From contig NZ_CP045740.1 of NCBI RefSeq assembly GCF_009650765.1, positions 3,038,001-3,102,000 on the forward strand: 64,000 nt of DNA, in the 5' to 3' direction. This stretch comes from Streptomyces sp. SUK 48 (GTDB taxonomy: Bacteria > Actinomycetota > Actinomycetes > Streptomycetales > Streptomycetaceae). Below, in pieces: positions 40,491-48,742 of this stretch. The first letter of the stretch is position 1. Each line of letters opens with the position of its first letter. The notes beneath the pieces are model-generated. The model made no database searches and was not told the DNA's origin. It saw nothing but the letters and a program-made list of their open reading frames with translations. Made by a program: the position numbers and the translations under genes.

Positions 40491-41272
40491 GCCGTCGCGC
40501 CCCCTCCCCCCAGTGCGGGGACCCGGGCCATGAAGGAGCGCCGCTCGGCCGCTCGGGCCTCCGGGGAGCGGTGCGCGAGCGCCTTGCGGAGCTGGGAGCG
40601 GCCGCGGTGGATACGGGAGCGGACGGTGCCGAGCTTCACGCCGAGGGTCGCGGCGATCTCCTCGTACGACAGCCCCTCGATGTCGCACAGGACGACGGCG
40701 GCGCGGAACTCGGGCGCCAGGGTGTCCAGGGCCTGCTGGACGTCGGCGTCGAAGTGCGCGTCGTTGAAGAGCTGTTGCGGGGTGGGTTCGCGGCTGGCCA
40801 GGCGCTCGGCCGCGTCGTCGCCGAGGGCGTCGAAGCGGATGCGCTGCTTGCGCCGGACCATGTCCAGGAACAGGTTCGTGGTGATGCGGTGCAGCCAGCC
40901 CTCGAAGGTGCCCGGCGAGTACGTCGACAGGGAGCGGAAGACGCGGACGAAGACTTCCTGGGTGAGGTCCTCCGCGTCGTGCTGGTTGCCGGTGAGGCGG
41001 TAGGCCAGGCGGTAGACGCGGGCGCTGTGGGTGCTGACGATCTCGTCCCAGGTGGGCGGGGTCCACGCCTGCCCGTCCGCGTCACTGGTGAAGGTCGCGG
41101 TCTGGGTGTCGCGCCCGGCGGTGCCGGTGGCGTGGCTGTCAGCAGCGGTGTCGGTCACGGATTTCGGCCTGCCCGCCGATCCGAGGAAGCGCCGTAGCAC
41201 TCCACCCCGGTCCTCGGGTGCGGCCGCACCTCCCCTGTCGGCTCTGGTGGTGTCCAGTGGAGCCCCTACCAT
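40487..41272 (-). CDS. sigE: ECF RNA polymerase sigma factor, SigE type
   Basis: A 261-residue ECF sigma factor, a little long because of a 95-residue N-terminal extension. Region 2 is [19 protein letters not shown] followed by [16 protein letters not shown]; region 4 is [25 protein letters not shown] with the helix-turn-helix. ATG at 41272 has GAGGTGG at ideal distance; a frame extending to 41377 is less likely. By gene order (O-methyltransferase divergent, then rseA, htrA, tatB) it corresponds to mycobacterial SigE, which responds to cell-envelope stress. The name sigE here follows mycobacteria and should not be confused with the Streptomyces cell-wall-stress SigE. Confidence 0.92.
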   Translation of the reverse strand: MVGAPLDTTRADRGGAAAPEDRGGVLRRFLGSAGRPKSVTDTAADSHATGTAGRDTQTATFTSDADGQAWTPPTWDEIVSTHSARVYRLAYRLTGNQHDAEDLTQEVFVRVFRSLSTYSPGTFEGWLHRITTNLFLDMVRRKQRIRFDALGDDAAERLASREPTPQQLFNDAHFDADVQQALDTLAPEFRAAVVLCDIEGLSYEEIAATLGVKLGTVRSRIHRGRSQLRKALAHRSPEARAAERRSFMARVPALGGGGATA

Positions 41273-41503
41273 AGCCACCTCGCCCGTTAGCTCCGGATAA
41301 GCGTTTTTACGAGAATTTGATACTTGCTGCGCCGGCTCGTGCCGCTGCGTCAGCAGTTGTGCGGTGCCCTGCTCCACCTCTCGCCCCCCGGACCGTCCCC
41401 CACCCTTGTCTCTTCCCTATAAACGCCCGGTCCCATCTGCGGGTTCCCGACGCCAACGGATACAGTCACGCCGAGGCATCCATGGGGACGACAGGAGAGG
41501 GTC

Positions 41504-42136
41504 ATTACCGGCAACCGGCAGACGAGCTCGGCTTTCGCCGACGCCTTTGCCGCCGAGGACGAAGCACTGCTGTGGGCCCGCGACCGCGCCCTCGACGCAG
41601 GACTGCGCTCGGTGTCGCCCGGCACGGGTTCCGCGCTGCGCCTGCTCGCCGCCTCCGTGGACGCGAAGGCGGTCGCGGAGATCGGCACGGGCTGCGGGGT
41701 GTCCGGAATCCATCTGCTGCACGGCATGCGCCCGGACGGCGTGCTGACCACGGTCGATCCGGAGCCGGAGCACCAGCAGTTCGCCCGGCAGGCGTTCCGC
41801 GCCTGCGGCTTCGCCAGCAACCGGGCCCGCTTCATCCCCGGCCGCGCCCTGGAGGTGCTGCCCCGGCTCGCGGACGCGGGCTACGACCTGGTGTTCTGCG
41901 ACGGGGACCGGCACGAGTACTCGGAGTACCTCGCCGAGTCGCTGCGGCTGCTGCGGGCCGGCGGCCTGGTGGTCTTCGAGGGCGTCTTCGCAGGCGGCCG
42001 TACGGTCGACTCGGGGCCGCAGCCCTCGGAGGTGCTGCGGCTGCGGGAGCTGCTGCGCACGGTGCGCGAGAGCCAGGAGCTGGTGCCCTCGCTGCTGCCG
42101 GTCGGCGACGGACTGCTGTGCGCCGTCAAGCGGTGA
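41504..42136 (+). CDS. O-methyltransferase, SAM-dependent (COMT-like family)
   Basis: A 210-residue methyltransferase. The SAM motif I is VAEIGTGCGVSGIHLL, motif post-I VDPEPEHQQFAR, and DLVFCDGDRHEYSEYL carries metal-binding Asp residues, as in cation-dependent O-methyltransferases. Conserved N-terminal sequence TGNRQTSSAFADAF begins before the first ATG-like codon, and the only good ribosome-binding site (GGAGAGG) points to ATT at 41504, an unusual start; ATG/GTG alternatives in frame are absent upstream to a sensible distance. It is divergent from the sigma gene, as Rv1220c is from sigE in M. tuberculosis. The substrate is unknown. Confidence 0.88.
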   Translation: MTGNRQTSSAFADAFAAEDEALLWARDRALDAGLRSVSPGTGSALRLLAASVDAKAVAEIGTGCGVSGIHLLHGMRPDGVLTTVDPEPEHQQFARQAFRACGFASNRARFIPGRALEVLPRLADAGYDLVFCDGDRHEYSEYLAESLRLLRAGGLVVFEGVFAGGRTVDSGPQPSEVLRLRELLRTVRESQELVPSLLPVGDGLLCAVKR

Positions 42137-42193
42137 CGGCGGCGGGGTACCTCGCCCCGGCGGGTCCCGGCGGGCAGGCTCCGCCCGGGAACA

Positions 42194-42231
42194 CGGCCGC
42201 CCCGGCACCGCGTACGATGCCGGGGCGGCCG
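42194..42231. terminator. 14-bp hairpin terminator between convergent genes
   Basis: Arms 42194-42207 and 42218-42231 are perfectly complementary (CGGCCGCCCCGGCA and its complement) around a 10-base loop. It lies between the methyltransferase and the convergent DUF3117 gene. Confidence 0.88.
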
Positions 42232-42253
42232 CAAGGACCGACTCGTGCGCGCG

Positions 42254-42421
42254 TCAGACGACGACCTTCTTGAGCGCGTCGCCGAGCGCCTCGGCCTCGT
42301 CAGGGGTCAGCTCGACGACGAGTCGACCGCCGCCTTCGAGCGGAACGCGCATGACGATGCCCCGCCCCTCCTTGGTCACCTCGAGCGGACCATCGCCCGT
42401 CCGCGGCTTCATGGCCGCCAT
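42254..42421 (-). CDS. DUF3117 small protein
   Basis: A 55-residue protein (MAAMKPRTGDGPLEVTKEGR... ending ALGDALKKVVV), almost invariant in actinobacteria and equivalent to Rv1211. It forms a few beta-strands and a C-terminal helix; its function is unknown, though its mycobacterial homologue has been studied as a calmodulin-like protein. ATG at 42421 has GGAAGGGG upstream. It is monocistronic. The minus-strand promoter area around 42525-42540 contains GATAAT, a good -10. Confidence 0.92.
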   Translation of the reverse strand: MAAMKPRTGDGPLEVTKEGRGIVMRVPLEGGGRLVVELTPDEAEALGDALKKVVV

Positions 42422-42790
42422 GCTCGTTCCCCTTCCTGAAACCAGCTCATCGTCTGCCGATGGCCTGCGGGCACCCGCGGGACCGAACCGGACACGCGAC
42501 ACCGGCATCGAACACATTGCTTCTAAGCCATTATCCCGCATCTCAGGACCCGATGACCAACATCGGTCGGCATCGCTTGGGCAACGCGCGCGAGCAAAAC
42601 CACTCAATTCGGGGATGTGGCTGCGATACTGCGCCACCGCACGGACGCCCTCCGGCCACCCGGGCCCCGGTTTTCTTTGACGCAGCTCACACCCGCCGCC
42701 GGGCCCTTGGCCGGTGATCTCCGCCATGCTGTGATCGGACAGGGACGTACCGCGCGGTACGTCACCACCGCGAACCGGAGGGGATGCGCC
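42422..42790. promoter_or_regulatory. Divergent intergenic region with a perfect 20-bp palindrome (42744-42763)
   Basis: No further gene is visible in this 369-base gap between DUF3117 and the enoyl-CoA hydratase. At 42744-42763 the sequence GACGTACCGCGCGGTACGTC is its own reverse complement. It ends 27 bases before the hydratase ATG, downstream of the likely promoter (TTGACG near 42677), so it could be a repressor operator or a hairpin in the leader. Confidence 0.6.
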
Positions 42791-43594
42791 ATGGCCGACA
42801 CCGTGCTCTACGAGGTGAGCGACGGGCTCGCGACGATCACGCTGAACCGCCCCGAGGCGATGAACGCGCTGAACGTGGCGACCAAGGTCGCGCTGCGGGA
42901 GGCGGCCGAGGAAGCGGCCCGGGACACCGCCGTACGGGCGATCCTGCTGACCGCCGCCGGGGAGCGCGCGTTCTGTGTGGGCCAGGACCTCAAGGAGCAC
43001 ATCGGGCTGCTGGCGCAGGACCGGGAGACCGGTTCCGGGCAGACGATGAGCACGGTCGGCGAGCACTACAACCCGATCGTGCGGGCGCTGGCGGGGGCGG
43101 CCAAGCCGGTGGTCGCCGCGGTGAACGGCGTCGCGGCGGGGGCGGGCTTCGGGTTCGCGCTCGCGGCGGACTACCGGATCGTCGCCGACACCGCGTCCTT
43201 CAACAGCTCGTTCGTGGGCGTCGCGCTGACCGGGGACTCCGGGATCTCCTGGACCCTGCCCCGGGTGGTCGGACCGAGCCGGGCGCAGGACCTGCTGCTG
43301 TTCCCGCGCAGCATCGGCGCGCGGGACGCGCTGGAGCTGGGGATCGCCAACCGGGTCGTACCGGCGGCCGAGCTGCGCGCCGAGGCCGAGAAGGTGGCGC
43401 GCGGGCTCGCCGCGGGGCCGACGGTCGCCTACGCGGCGATCAAGGAGGCGGTGGCCTTCGGGCTGACGCACACCCTGGAGGAGACGCTGGAGAAGGAGGA
43501 CGAGCTCCAGACGCGCGCCGGGCAGTCCGAGGACCACCTGATCGCGGTGCAGGCGTTCGTGAACAAGGAGAAGCCCAAGTACCTGGGGCGCTGA
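42791..43594 (+). CDS. Enoyl-CoA hydratase/isomerase (crotonase family, PaaG/PaaB-like)
   Basis: A 267-residue crotonase. ITLNRPEAMNALN is the N-terminal signature, the oxyanion hole is formed by AGERAFCVGQDLKEH and NGVAAGAGFGFALAADYRI, and FNSSFVGVALTGDSGISWTLPRVVG carries the active-site region. The second catalytic Glu of true hydratases is replaced (LTGDSG region), which resembles the isomerase PaaG of phenylacetate degradation. ATG at 42791 has GGAGGG upstream. It stands alone, without other paa or beta-oxidation genes, behind a perfect palindrome. The substrate is therefore uncertain. Confidence 0.88.
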   Translation: MADTVLYEVSDGLATITLNRPEAMNALNVATKVALREAAEEAARDTAVRAILLTAAGERAFCVGQDLKEHIGLLAQDRETGSGQTMSTVGEHYNPIVRALAGAAKPVVAAVNGVAAGAGFGFALAADYRIVADTASFNSSFVGVALTGDSGISWTLPRVVGPSRAQDLLLFPRSIGARDALELGIANRVVPAAELRAEAEKVARGLAAGPTVAYAAIKEAVAFGLTHTLEETLEKEDELQTRAGQSEDHLIAVQAFVNKEKPKYLGR

Positions 43595-43601
43595 CGCGTC
43601 C

Positions 43602-44183
43602 CTAGCCGCTGTTCCTCGCCACGCACGTCTCCAGGTGGTCGTTCACCAGCCCGCACGCCTGCATCAGCGCGTACGCCGTCGTCGGGCCGACGAACTTCAG
43701 GCCCCGCTTCTTCAACTCCTTGGACAGGGCCGTCGATTGCGGGGTGACCGCCGGGACGTCGGCCAGGGTCCTGGGGGCCGGGCGGCCGGCCGGGTCGGGG
43801 GCGTGGGACCAGATCAGCTCGTCCAGGTCGCCGGCCGCCCAGCCGGCGAGGACGCGGGCGTTGGCGAGGGTGGCGTCGATCTTGGCGCGGTTGCGGATGA
43901 TGCCCGGGTCGGCCAGCAGGCGCTCGCGGTCCTCGTCGGTGAAGGCCGCGACCTTCTCGATGCAAAAACCCGCGAAGGCGGTACGGAAGCCCGGCCGGCG
44001 GCGCAGGATGGTGATCCAGGACAGGCCCGACTGGAACGCCTCCAGGCTGAGCCGCTCGAAGAGGGCGTCGTCGCCGTGGACCGGGCGGCCCCACTCCTCG
44101 TCGTGGTACGACACGTAGTCGTCGGTGGACAGGGCCCAGGGGCAGCGCGGCGCGCCGTCCGGGCCCACGACGGCGGCGGTCAC
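43602..44183 (-). CDS. tag: DNA-3-methyladenine glycosylase I
   Basis: A 193-residue base-excision repair enzyme. The family hallmarks are present: RCPWALSTDDYVSYHDEEWGRP near the N-terminus, SLEAFQSGLSWITILRRRPGFRTAF, and VNDHLETC at the C-terminus. One Cys and one His near the N-terminus and the His and Cys of DHLETC form the zinc snap. It removes 3-methyladenine from alkylated DNA. GTG at 44183 overlaps the stop of the DivIVA-like gene (GTGA). It is convergent with the enoyl-CoA hydratase, only 7 bases apart. Confidence 0.94.
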   Translation of the reverse strand: MTAAVVGPDGAPRCPWALSTDDYVSYHDEEWGRPVHGDDALFERLSLEAFQSGLSWITILRRRPGFRTAFAGFCIEKVAAFTDEDRERLLADPGIIRNRAKIDATLANARVLAGWAAGDLDELIWSHAPDPAGRPAPRTLADVPAVTPQSTALSKELKKRGLKFVGPTTAYALMQACGLVNDHLETCVARNSG

Positions 44184-44611
44184 TGCTGGTCCTCCGGGTG
44201 CCGGGACTTGTCCAGGGTGGGGCGCGGGGCGGCGGCGCGGGCGCCGGCCAGCGCGGACTCCAGGCCCGCGATCCGGGCGTCGCGCTCGGCGAGTTCGGCG
44301 CCGAGGCGGCCGAGGGCGTCGTCGACGTCGGACATGCGGTAGCCGCGCACGGCGAGCGGGAAGCGCAGGCTCTCCACGTCCTCGCGGCCCACCGGCCGGT
44401 CGTCGGGCAGCGGGTCCCGGAGCCGCTCGGGCGCGGCGTCCGGCAGCGGGCCGTCACCCTCCTTGCCGCCGCCCACCACGGCGAGGGTCACCGCGGCGAC
44501 CACGACGGCCAGTGCGACGACCAGGAACAGGAACATCACCATCGTCGAGGCCCCCAGCTCGGGTGCCGGCACGCTGCCGGACGCGGAATCTGTCAGCTCC
44601 GATCGTGCCAT
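44180..44611 (-). CDS. Small membrane protein with DivIVA-like domain
   Basis: A 143-residue protein. One membrane helix (MVMFLFLVVALAVVVAAVTLAVVG, near 24-47) is followed by a Pro/Asp-rich linker and a DivIVA-type segment, LRFPLAVRGYRMSDVDDALGRLGAELAERD, with a coiled-coil tendency. DivIVA proteins mark curved or polar membrane and direct polar growth in actinobacteria; this short version is equivalent to Rv1209 and probably targets or recruits partners at the membrane. It is co-translated with tag. ATG at 44611 is divergent from the folP2-like gene 66 bases away. Confidence 0.85.
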   Translation of the reverse strand: MARSELTDSASGSVPAPELGASTMVMFLFLVVALAVVVAAVTLAVVGGGKEGDGPLPDAAPERLRDPLPDDRPVGREDVESLRFPLAVRGYRMSDVDDALGRLGAELAERDARIAGLESALAGARAAAPRPTLDKSRHPEDQQ

Positions 44612-44677
44612 GCGCGTCTGACAGTTAGGGTCACTGGCGGTCGCAGTGCCGGACGTACGAGGAAGAGGTCACAGCGG

Positions 44678-45538
44678 ATGCTCAGGCTGGGCAGGCGGGA
44701 ATTCGGACCGCACGAACGAGTGATCATGGCGATCGTGAACCGGACCCCCGACTCCTTCTACGACCGCGGGGCGACGTTCAGCGACGAGCCGGCCCTGGCG
44801 CGGGTCGAGCAGGCGGTGGCCGAGGGTGCCGCGATCATCGACATCGGCGGGGTGAAGGCGGGCCCCGGCGAGGAGGTCTCCGCCGAGGAGGAGGCGCGGC
44901 GCACGGTCGGCTTCGTGGCCGAGGTGCGGCGCCGGTTCCCGGACGTGGTGATCAGCGTGGACACCTGGCGGGCCGAGGTCGGCGAGGCGGTGTGCGCCGC
45001 GGGCGCCGATCTGCTGAACGACGCGTGGGGCGGCGCGGACCCGGGCCTGGCCGAGGTCGCGGCGCGCCACCGGGTGGGCCTGGTGTGCACGCACGCGGGC
45101 GGTGCCGAGCCGCGCACCCGCCCGCACCGGGTGACGTACGACGACGTCATGGCGGACGTGCTGGACGTGACCGTGGGCCTCGCGGAGCGCGCGGTGGCGC
45201 TCGGGGTGCCCCGGGAGTCGGTGCTGATCGATCCCGGGCACGACTTCGGCAAGAACACCCGGCACAGCCTGGAGGCGACGCGGCGCCTGGACGAGATGGT
45301 CGCCGCGGGCTGGCCGGTGCTGGTGTCGCTGTCCAACAAGGACTTCGTCGGGGAGACGCTGGACCGGCCGGTCAAGGAGCGGCTGATCGGGACGCTGGCG
45401 ACGACGGCGGTGTCCTCCTGGCTCGGGGCGATGGTCTACCGCGTGCACGAGGTCGCCGAGACCCGCCAGGTCCTCGACATGGTCTCGTCCATCGCGGGCC
45501 ACCGCCCCCCTGCGGTGGCCCGGCGCGGGCTGGCCTGA
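44678..45538 (+). CDS. folP2: Second dihydropteroate synthase homologue (FolP2-like)
   Basis: A 286-residue TIM-barrel protein. MAIVNRTPDSFYDRG replaces the canonical VNVTPDSFSDGG pterin loop, GAAIIDIGGVKAGPGEEVS and ISVDTWRAEV are the following conserved blocks, and LIDPGHDFGKNTRHS replaces DPGIGFGK. It has the same departures from the canonical enzyme as M. tuberculosis FolP2, which reportedly lacks DHPS activity. It probably is not the folate-pathway enzyme. ATG at 44678 has GAGGAAGAGG upstream. Neighbours are the same as around Rv1207. Confidence 0.88.
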   Translation: MLRLGRREFGPHERVIMAIVNRTPDSFYDRGATFSDEPALARVEQAVAEGAAIIDIGGVKAGPGEEVSAEEEARRTVGFVAEVRRRFPDVVISVDTWRAEVGEAVCAAGADLLNDAWGGADPGLAEVAARHRVGLVCTHAGGAEPRTRPHRVTYDDVMADVLDVTVGLAERAVALGVPRESVLIDPGHDFGKNTRHSLEATRRLDEMVAAGWPVLVSLSNKDFVGETLDRPVKERLIGTLATTAVSSWLGAMVYRVHEVAETRQVLDMVSSIAGHRPPAVARRGLA

Positions 45539-45553
45539 GCCGGACGGGAGGTC

Positions 45554-46312
45554 CTAGCGGCCGGCCTCCTTGGAGACCAGGGCGACCGCCTCTTCCACGT
45601 CGTCCGTGACGTGGAAGAGCAGGAGGTCCTTCTCCAGGGCCTTGCCGCCGGCCACCAGGGTGTTCTTGAGCCAGTCGACCAGTCCGCCCCAGTACGCGCT
45701 GCCGAACAGGACGATCGGGAAGCTGGTGACCTTCTGGGTCTGCACCAGGGTCAGCGCCTCGAACAGCTCGTCCAGGGTGCCGAGGCCGCCGGGCAGCACG
45801 ACAAAGCCCTGGGCATACTTCACGAACATCATTTTCCGGACGAAGAAGTACCGGAAGTTCAGCCCGATGTCGACGTAGGGGTTCAGCCCCTGCTCGAAGG
45901 GCAGCTCGATGCCGAGCCCGACCGAGACGCCGTCCGCCTCGCTCGCGCCCTTGTTGGCGGCCTCCATCGCGCCGGGGCCGCCCCCGGTGATCACGGCCCA
46001 GCCGGCCTGCGCGAGGCTGCGGCCGAGCCGCACCCCGGCGTCGTACTCGGGCGAGTCCACGGGTGTGCGGGCCGAGCCGAACACGCTGATCGCGGGCGGG
46101 AGTTCGGCCAGCGTGCCGAAGCCCTCGATGAACTCCGACTGGATGCGCAGCACCCGCCAGGGGTCGGTGTGCACCCAGTCGGAGGGGCCGCCCGCGTCCA
46201 GCAGCCGCTGATCGGTGGTGCTCCGCGTCACCTGGCCCCGCCGCCGCAGGACGGGGCCGAGCCGCTGCTCGTCCGGCGGCTGCTTCTTACCCTCGGGGTT
46301 CCCGGTAGGCAT
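45554..46312 (-). CDS. TIGR00730-family Rossmann protein (LOG: nucleotide 5'-monophosphate phosphoribohydrolase)
   Basis: A 252-residue protein with the LOG-family motifs GGGPGAMEAANKGASEADG and PGGLGTLDELFEAL, the nucleotide-binding and catalytic P-G-G-x-G-T-x-x-E signature. Such enzymes split AMP-type nucleotides (in plants and some bacteria, cytokinin ribotides) into base and ribose 5-phosphate. An N-terminal 70-residue extension is basic and variable. ATG at 46312 has GAGGGA upstream. It is convergent with the folP2-like gene, 15 bases apart, and corresponds to Rv1205. Cytokinin release is possible but not shown by sequence. Confidence 0.9.
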   Translation of the reverse strand: MPTGNPEGKKQPPDEQRLGPVLRRRGQVTRSTTDQRLLDAGGPSDWVHTDPWRVLRIQSEFIEGFGTLAELPPAISVFGSARTPVDSPEYDAGVRLGRSLAQAGWAVITGGGPGAMEAANKGASEADGVSVGLGIELPFEQGLNPYVDIGLNFRYFFVRKMMFVKYAQGFVVLPGGLGTLDELFEALTLVQTQKVTSFPIVLFGSAYWGGLVDWLKNTLVAGGKALEKDLLLFHVTDDVEEAVALVSKEAGR

Positions 46313-46418
46313 ATGCGCTCCCTCCGCTTGCCGGTGGTTCGCTCCCAGCCTAGATCTACGCGGGTTAAGCAGGGGGGACATATGCGTGTCCGCCAGGCGT
46401 GCGCCGGGCTCGGCCGTA

Positions 46419-47498
46419 CTACGCGGTGAGCCAGTCGGCCAGCCGCTCCTCGGCCTTGAGGATCTTGGCCGTCTCCACCCGCTCGTCCCGCTTGTGCGCC
46501 AGGTGCGGGTTGCCGGGGCCGTAGTTGACCGCGGGGATGCCGAGCGCGGCGAAACGGGACACGTCCGTCCAGCCGTACTTGGGGCGCGGGATGCCGCCGA
46601 CCGCCTCGATAAAGGCCGCCGCGGCCGGGTGGGAGAGGCCGGGCAGGGCGCCGCCGCTGTGGTCGTCGACCGTGAACTCGGCCACCCCGCAGTCCGCGAA
46701 CACCTCGCGCACGTGCGCGATCGCCTCCTCCTCGGTGCGGTCGGGGGCGTAGCGGAAGTTGACGGCGACCACGCACTCGTCGGGGATGACGTTGCCCGCG
46801 ACCCCGCCGCCGATGCGCACGGCGTTCAGGCCCTCGCGGTACTCCAGGCCGTCGATCACCGGGTAGCGGGGCTCGTAGGCCGCCAGCCGGGCCAGGATCG
46901 GCGCGGCCGCGTGGATGGCGTTGGCGCCCATCCAGGAGCGCGCCGAGTGCGCCCGCTCGCCCTCGGTGCGCAGCAGCATCCGCAGGGTGCCCTGGCAGCC
47001 GCCCTCGACCTCGCCGTCGGAGGGCTCCAGAAGCACCGCGAAATCGGCCGCCAGCCACTCGGGGTGCGCCTCGGCGACATGGCGCAGGCCGTTGAGGTGG
47101 GCGGCGACCTCCTCGTTGTCGTAGAAGACGAAGGTCAGATCGCGGTTGGGGGCCGGGACGGTGGCCGCGAGGCGCAGCTGGACCGCCACGCCCGACTTCA
47201 TGTCGCAGGTGCCGCAGCCCCACAGCACGCCGTCCTCGTCCAGGCGGGAGGGCACGTTGTCCGCGATCGGCACGGTGTCGATGTGCCCGGCCAGGACGAC
47301 ACGCTCGGCGCGGCCCAGGTTCGTACGGGCGATCACGTTGTTGCCGTAGCGGTCCACCGCCAGGTGCGGCAGGGCGCGCAGCGCGCTCTCGATCGCGTCG
47401 GCGAGCGGCTTCTCGGAGCCGCTCTCGGAGGCGAAGTCCACCAGCCGCGCGGTGAGCGTGGCGGCGTCCAGCGTGAGGTCAAGCGAGGTGTCGGCCAT
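46419..47498 (-). CDS. dapE: Succinyl-diaminopimelate desuccinylase
   Basis: A 359-residue M20 metallohydrolase. GHIDTVPI (zinc His/Asp), GCGTCDMKSG (bridging Asp), FYDNEEVAAHLNG (general-base Glu pair) and a C-terminal His (NYGPGNPHLAHKRDE) are all present, with the dimerisation lid in the middle. It releases succinate from N-succinyl-L,L-DAP in the lysine and peptidoglycan pathway. The partner aminotransferase dapC lies 2 kb away. ATG at 47498 follows TAGGGT by 7 bases with no ribosome-binding site, so it is probably leaderless. Confidence 0.94.
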   Translation of the reverse strand: MADTSLDLTLDAATLTARLVDFASESGSEKPLADAIESALRALPHLAVDRYGNNVIARTNLGRAERVVLAGHIDTVPIADNVPSRLDEDGVLWGCGTCDMKSGVAVQLRLAATVPAPNRDLTFVFYDNEEVAAHLNGLRHVAEAHPEWLAADFAVLLEPSDGEVEGGCQGTLRMLLRTEGERAHSARSWMGANAIHAAAPILARLAAYEPRYPVIDGLEYREGLNAVRIGGGVAGNVIPDECVVAVNFRYAPDRTEEEAIAHVREVFADCGVAEFTVDDHSGGALPGLSHPAAAAFIEAVGGIPRPKYGWTDVSRFAALGIPAVNYGPGNPHLAHKRDERVETAKILKAEERLADWLTA

Positions 47499-47595
47499 GG
47501 CCCCGACCCTAGCGCGCCGCCCCGGGGCACCCCGTTCCCGCGCACGGCGGCGGACCACTGGTGAGCGGTGGTGATCGCTCCGCTACCTTGTACGC

Positions 47596-48588
47596 GTGTC
47601 ACAGCCGTCCCCCACCCGTCCCAAGCGCCGCGGCCGTCTTCTCCGGTCCTGTGCGGCCCTGTTGGTCCTGTGCGGCGTCGCCGCCTACCTCGTGGTGCAG
47701 TACGTCACCGGAGGCGGCGGTTCCCGCGGCTGCAAGGTGGTCTCGGCCACCGGCGCCGGGGCGTCGTACGACTTCACGCCCGAGCAGGCGGCGAACGCGG
47801 CGACGATCGCCGCGGTCGGCACCGGCCGGAACATGCCCGAGCGGGCCGTGACGATCGCGCTCGCCACCGCGCTCCAGGAGTCGGGGCTGCGCAACATCGA
47901 GCACGGCGACCGTGATTCGCTCGGCCTGTTCCAGCAGCGGCCCTCGCAGGGCTGGGGCACCGAGCGGCAGATCATGGACCCCACGTACGCGGCCGGGATC
48001 TTCTACGCCCACCTGGCGAAGGTGCCCGACTACTCCGCTCTGCCGCTCACCGTGGCCGCGCAGAAGGTGCAGCGCAGCGGCTACCCGGAGGCGTACGCCA
48101 AGCACGAGCCGGACGCCGAGCTGCTGTCGGCGGCGCTGACCGGCCAGGCGGCGGCCACGCTGACCTGCGACGGGCGCTTCGACCCGGCGGCCGGGGCGAT
48201 CGGCCCGGACGCGGTACGGGCCGCGCTGGTGCGGGACTTCGGGCGGGACGCGCTCCAGGAGACCGGCGCGGAGGTGGGCGGGGCACCGGTGCCCTCGCCG
48301 TCCCCCTCGCCGAGCGTGACGGCGACCGCGAGCGGGCGGACGGTGACCGTGCCGGTGCCGCTCGGGACGCGGACGGACGCGAGCGGGCGCGACGAGCGGG
48401 AGCGGGGGTGGCAGCTCGCGCACTGGGCGGTCGCCAACTCCTCGGCGCTGCACATCCACCGGGTGACGTACGCGGGCCGGGTGTGGACCGCCGGCAGCGA
48501 CGGCGGGGCCTGGCAGCAGGTGCGCCCGCAGGGGGCCGCGGGGGCGGAGAAGTCCGTCGGCGTTGTCCAGATCGTGACCGGACAGTAG
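47596..48588 (+). CDS. Secreted lysozyme-like (SLT-fold) protein
   Basis: A 330-residue protein. An N-terminal membrane/signal segment (SCAALLVLCGVAAYLVVQYV) is followed by a lysozyme-like domain: ATALQESGLRNIEHGDRDSLGLFQQRPSQGWGTERQ, where the Glu of LQESG is the likely catalytic acid. Then come a Pro/Ser-rich linker near 235-250 and a C-terminal region of unknown fold (HIHRVTYAGRVWTAGSDGGAW). It probably acts on peptidoglycan outside the membrane. GTG at 47596 follows TACCTT by 6 bases without a ribosome-binding site, so it is likely leaderless and divergent from dapE, which is also leaderless. Confidence 0.82.
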   Translation: MSQPSPTRPKRRGRLLRSCAALLVLCGVAAYLVVQYVTGGGGSRGCKVVSATGAGASYDFTPEQAANAATIAAVGTGRNMPERAVTIALATALQESGLRNIEHGDRDSLGLFQQRPSQGWGTERQIMDPTYAAGIFYAHLAKVPDYSALPLTVAAQKVQRSGYPEAYAKHEPDAELLSAALTGQAAATLTCDGRFDPAAGAIGPDAVRAALVRDFGRDALQETGAEVGGAPVPSPSPSPSVTATASGRTVTVPVPLGTRTDASGRDERERGWQLAHWAVANSSALHIHRVTYAGRVWTAGSDGGAWQQVRPQGAAGAEKSVGVVQIVTGQ

Positions 48589-48742
48589 TACGGGTCATCG
48601 CGCCGACGGGTGGCGTCGGCGTTTCACACGCGGCCAAACGGGCGAGCCGGGGAACCCGGCCGGGAGCCCTTGGGGCGCAAGGGGCGGAAGGATTCTGCCG
48701 GGCGCCCTCACGGACGCCCTTTGCCCGTTTTTATCCCCACCT

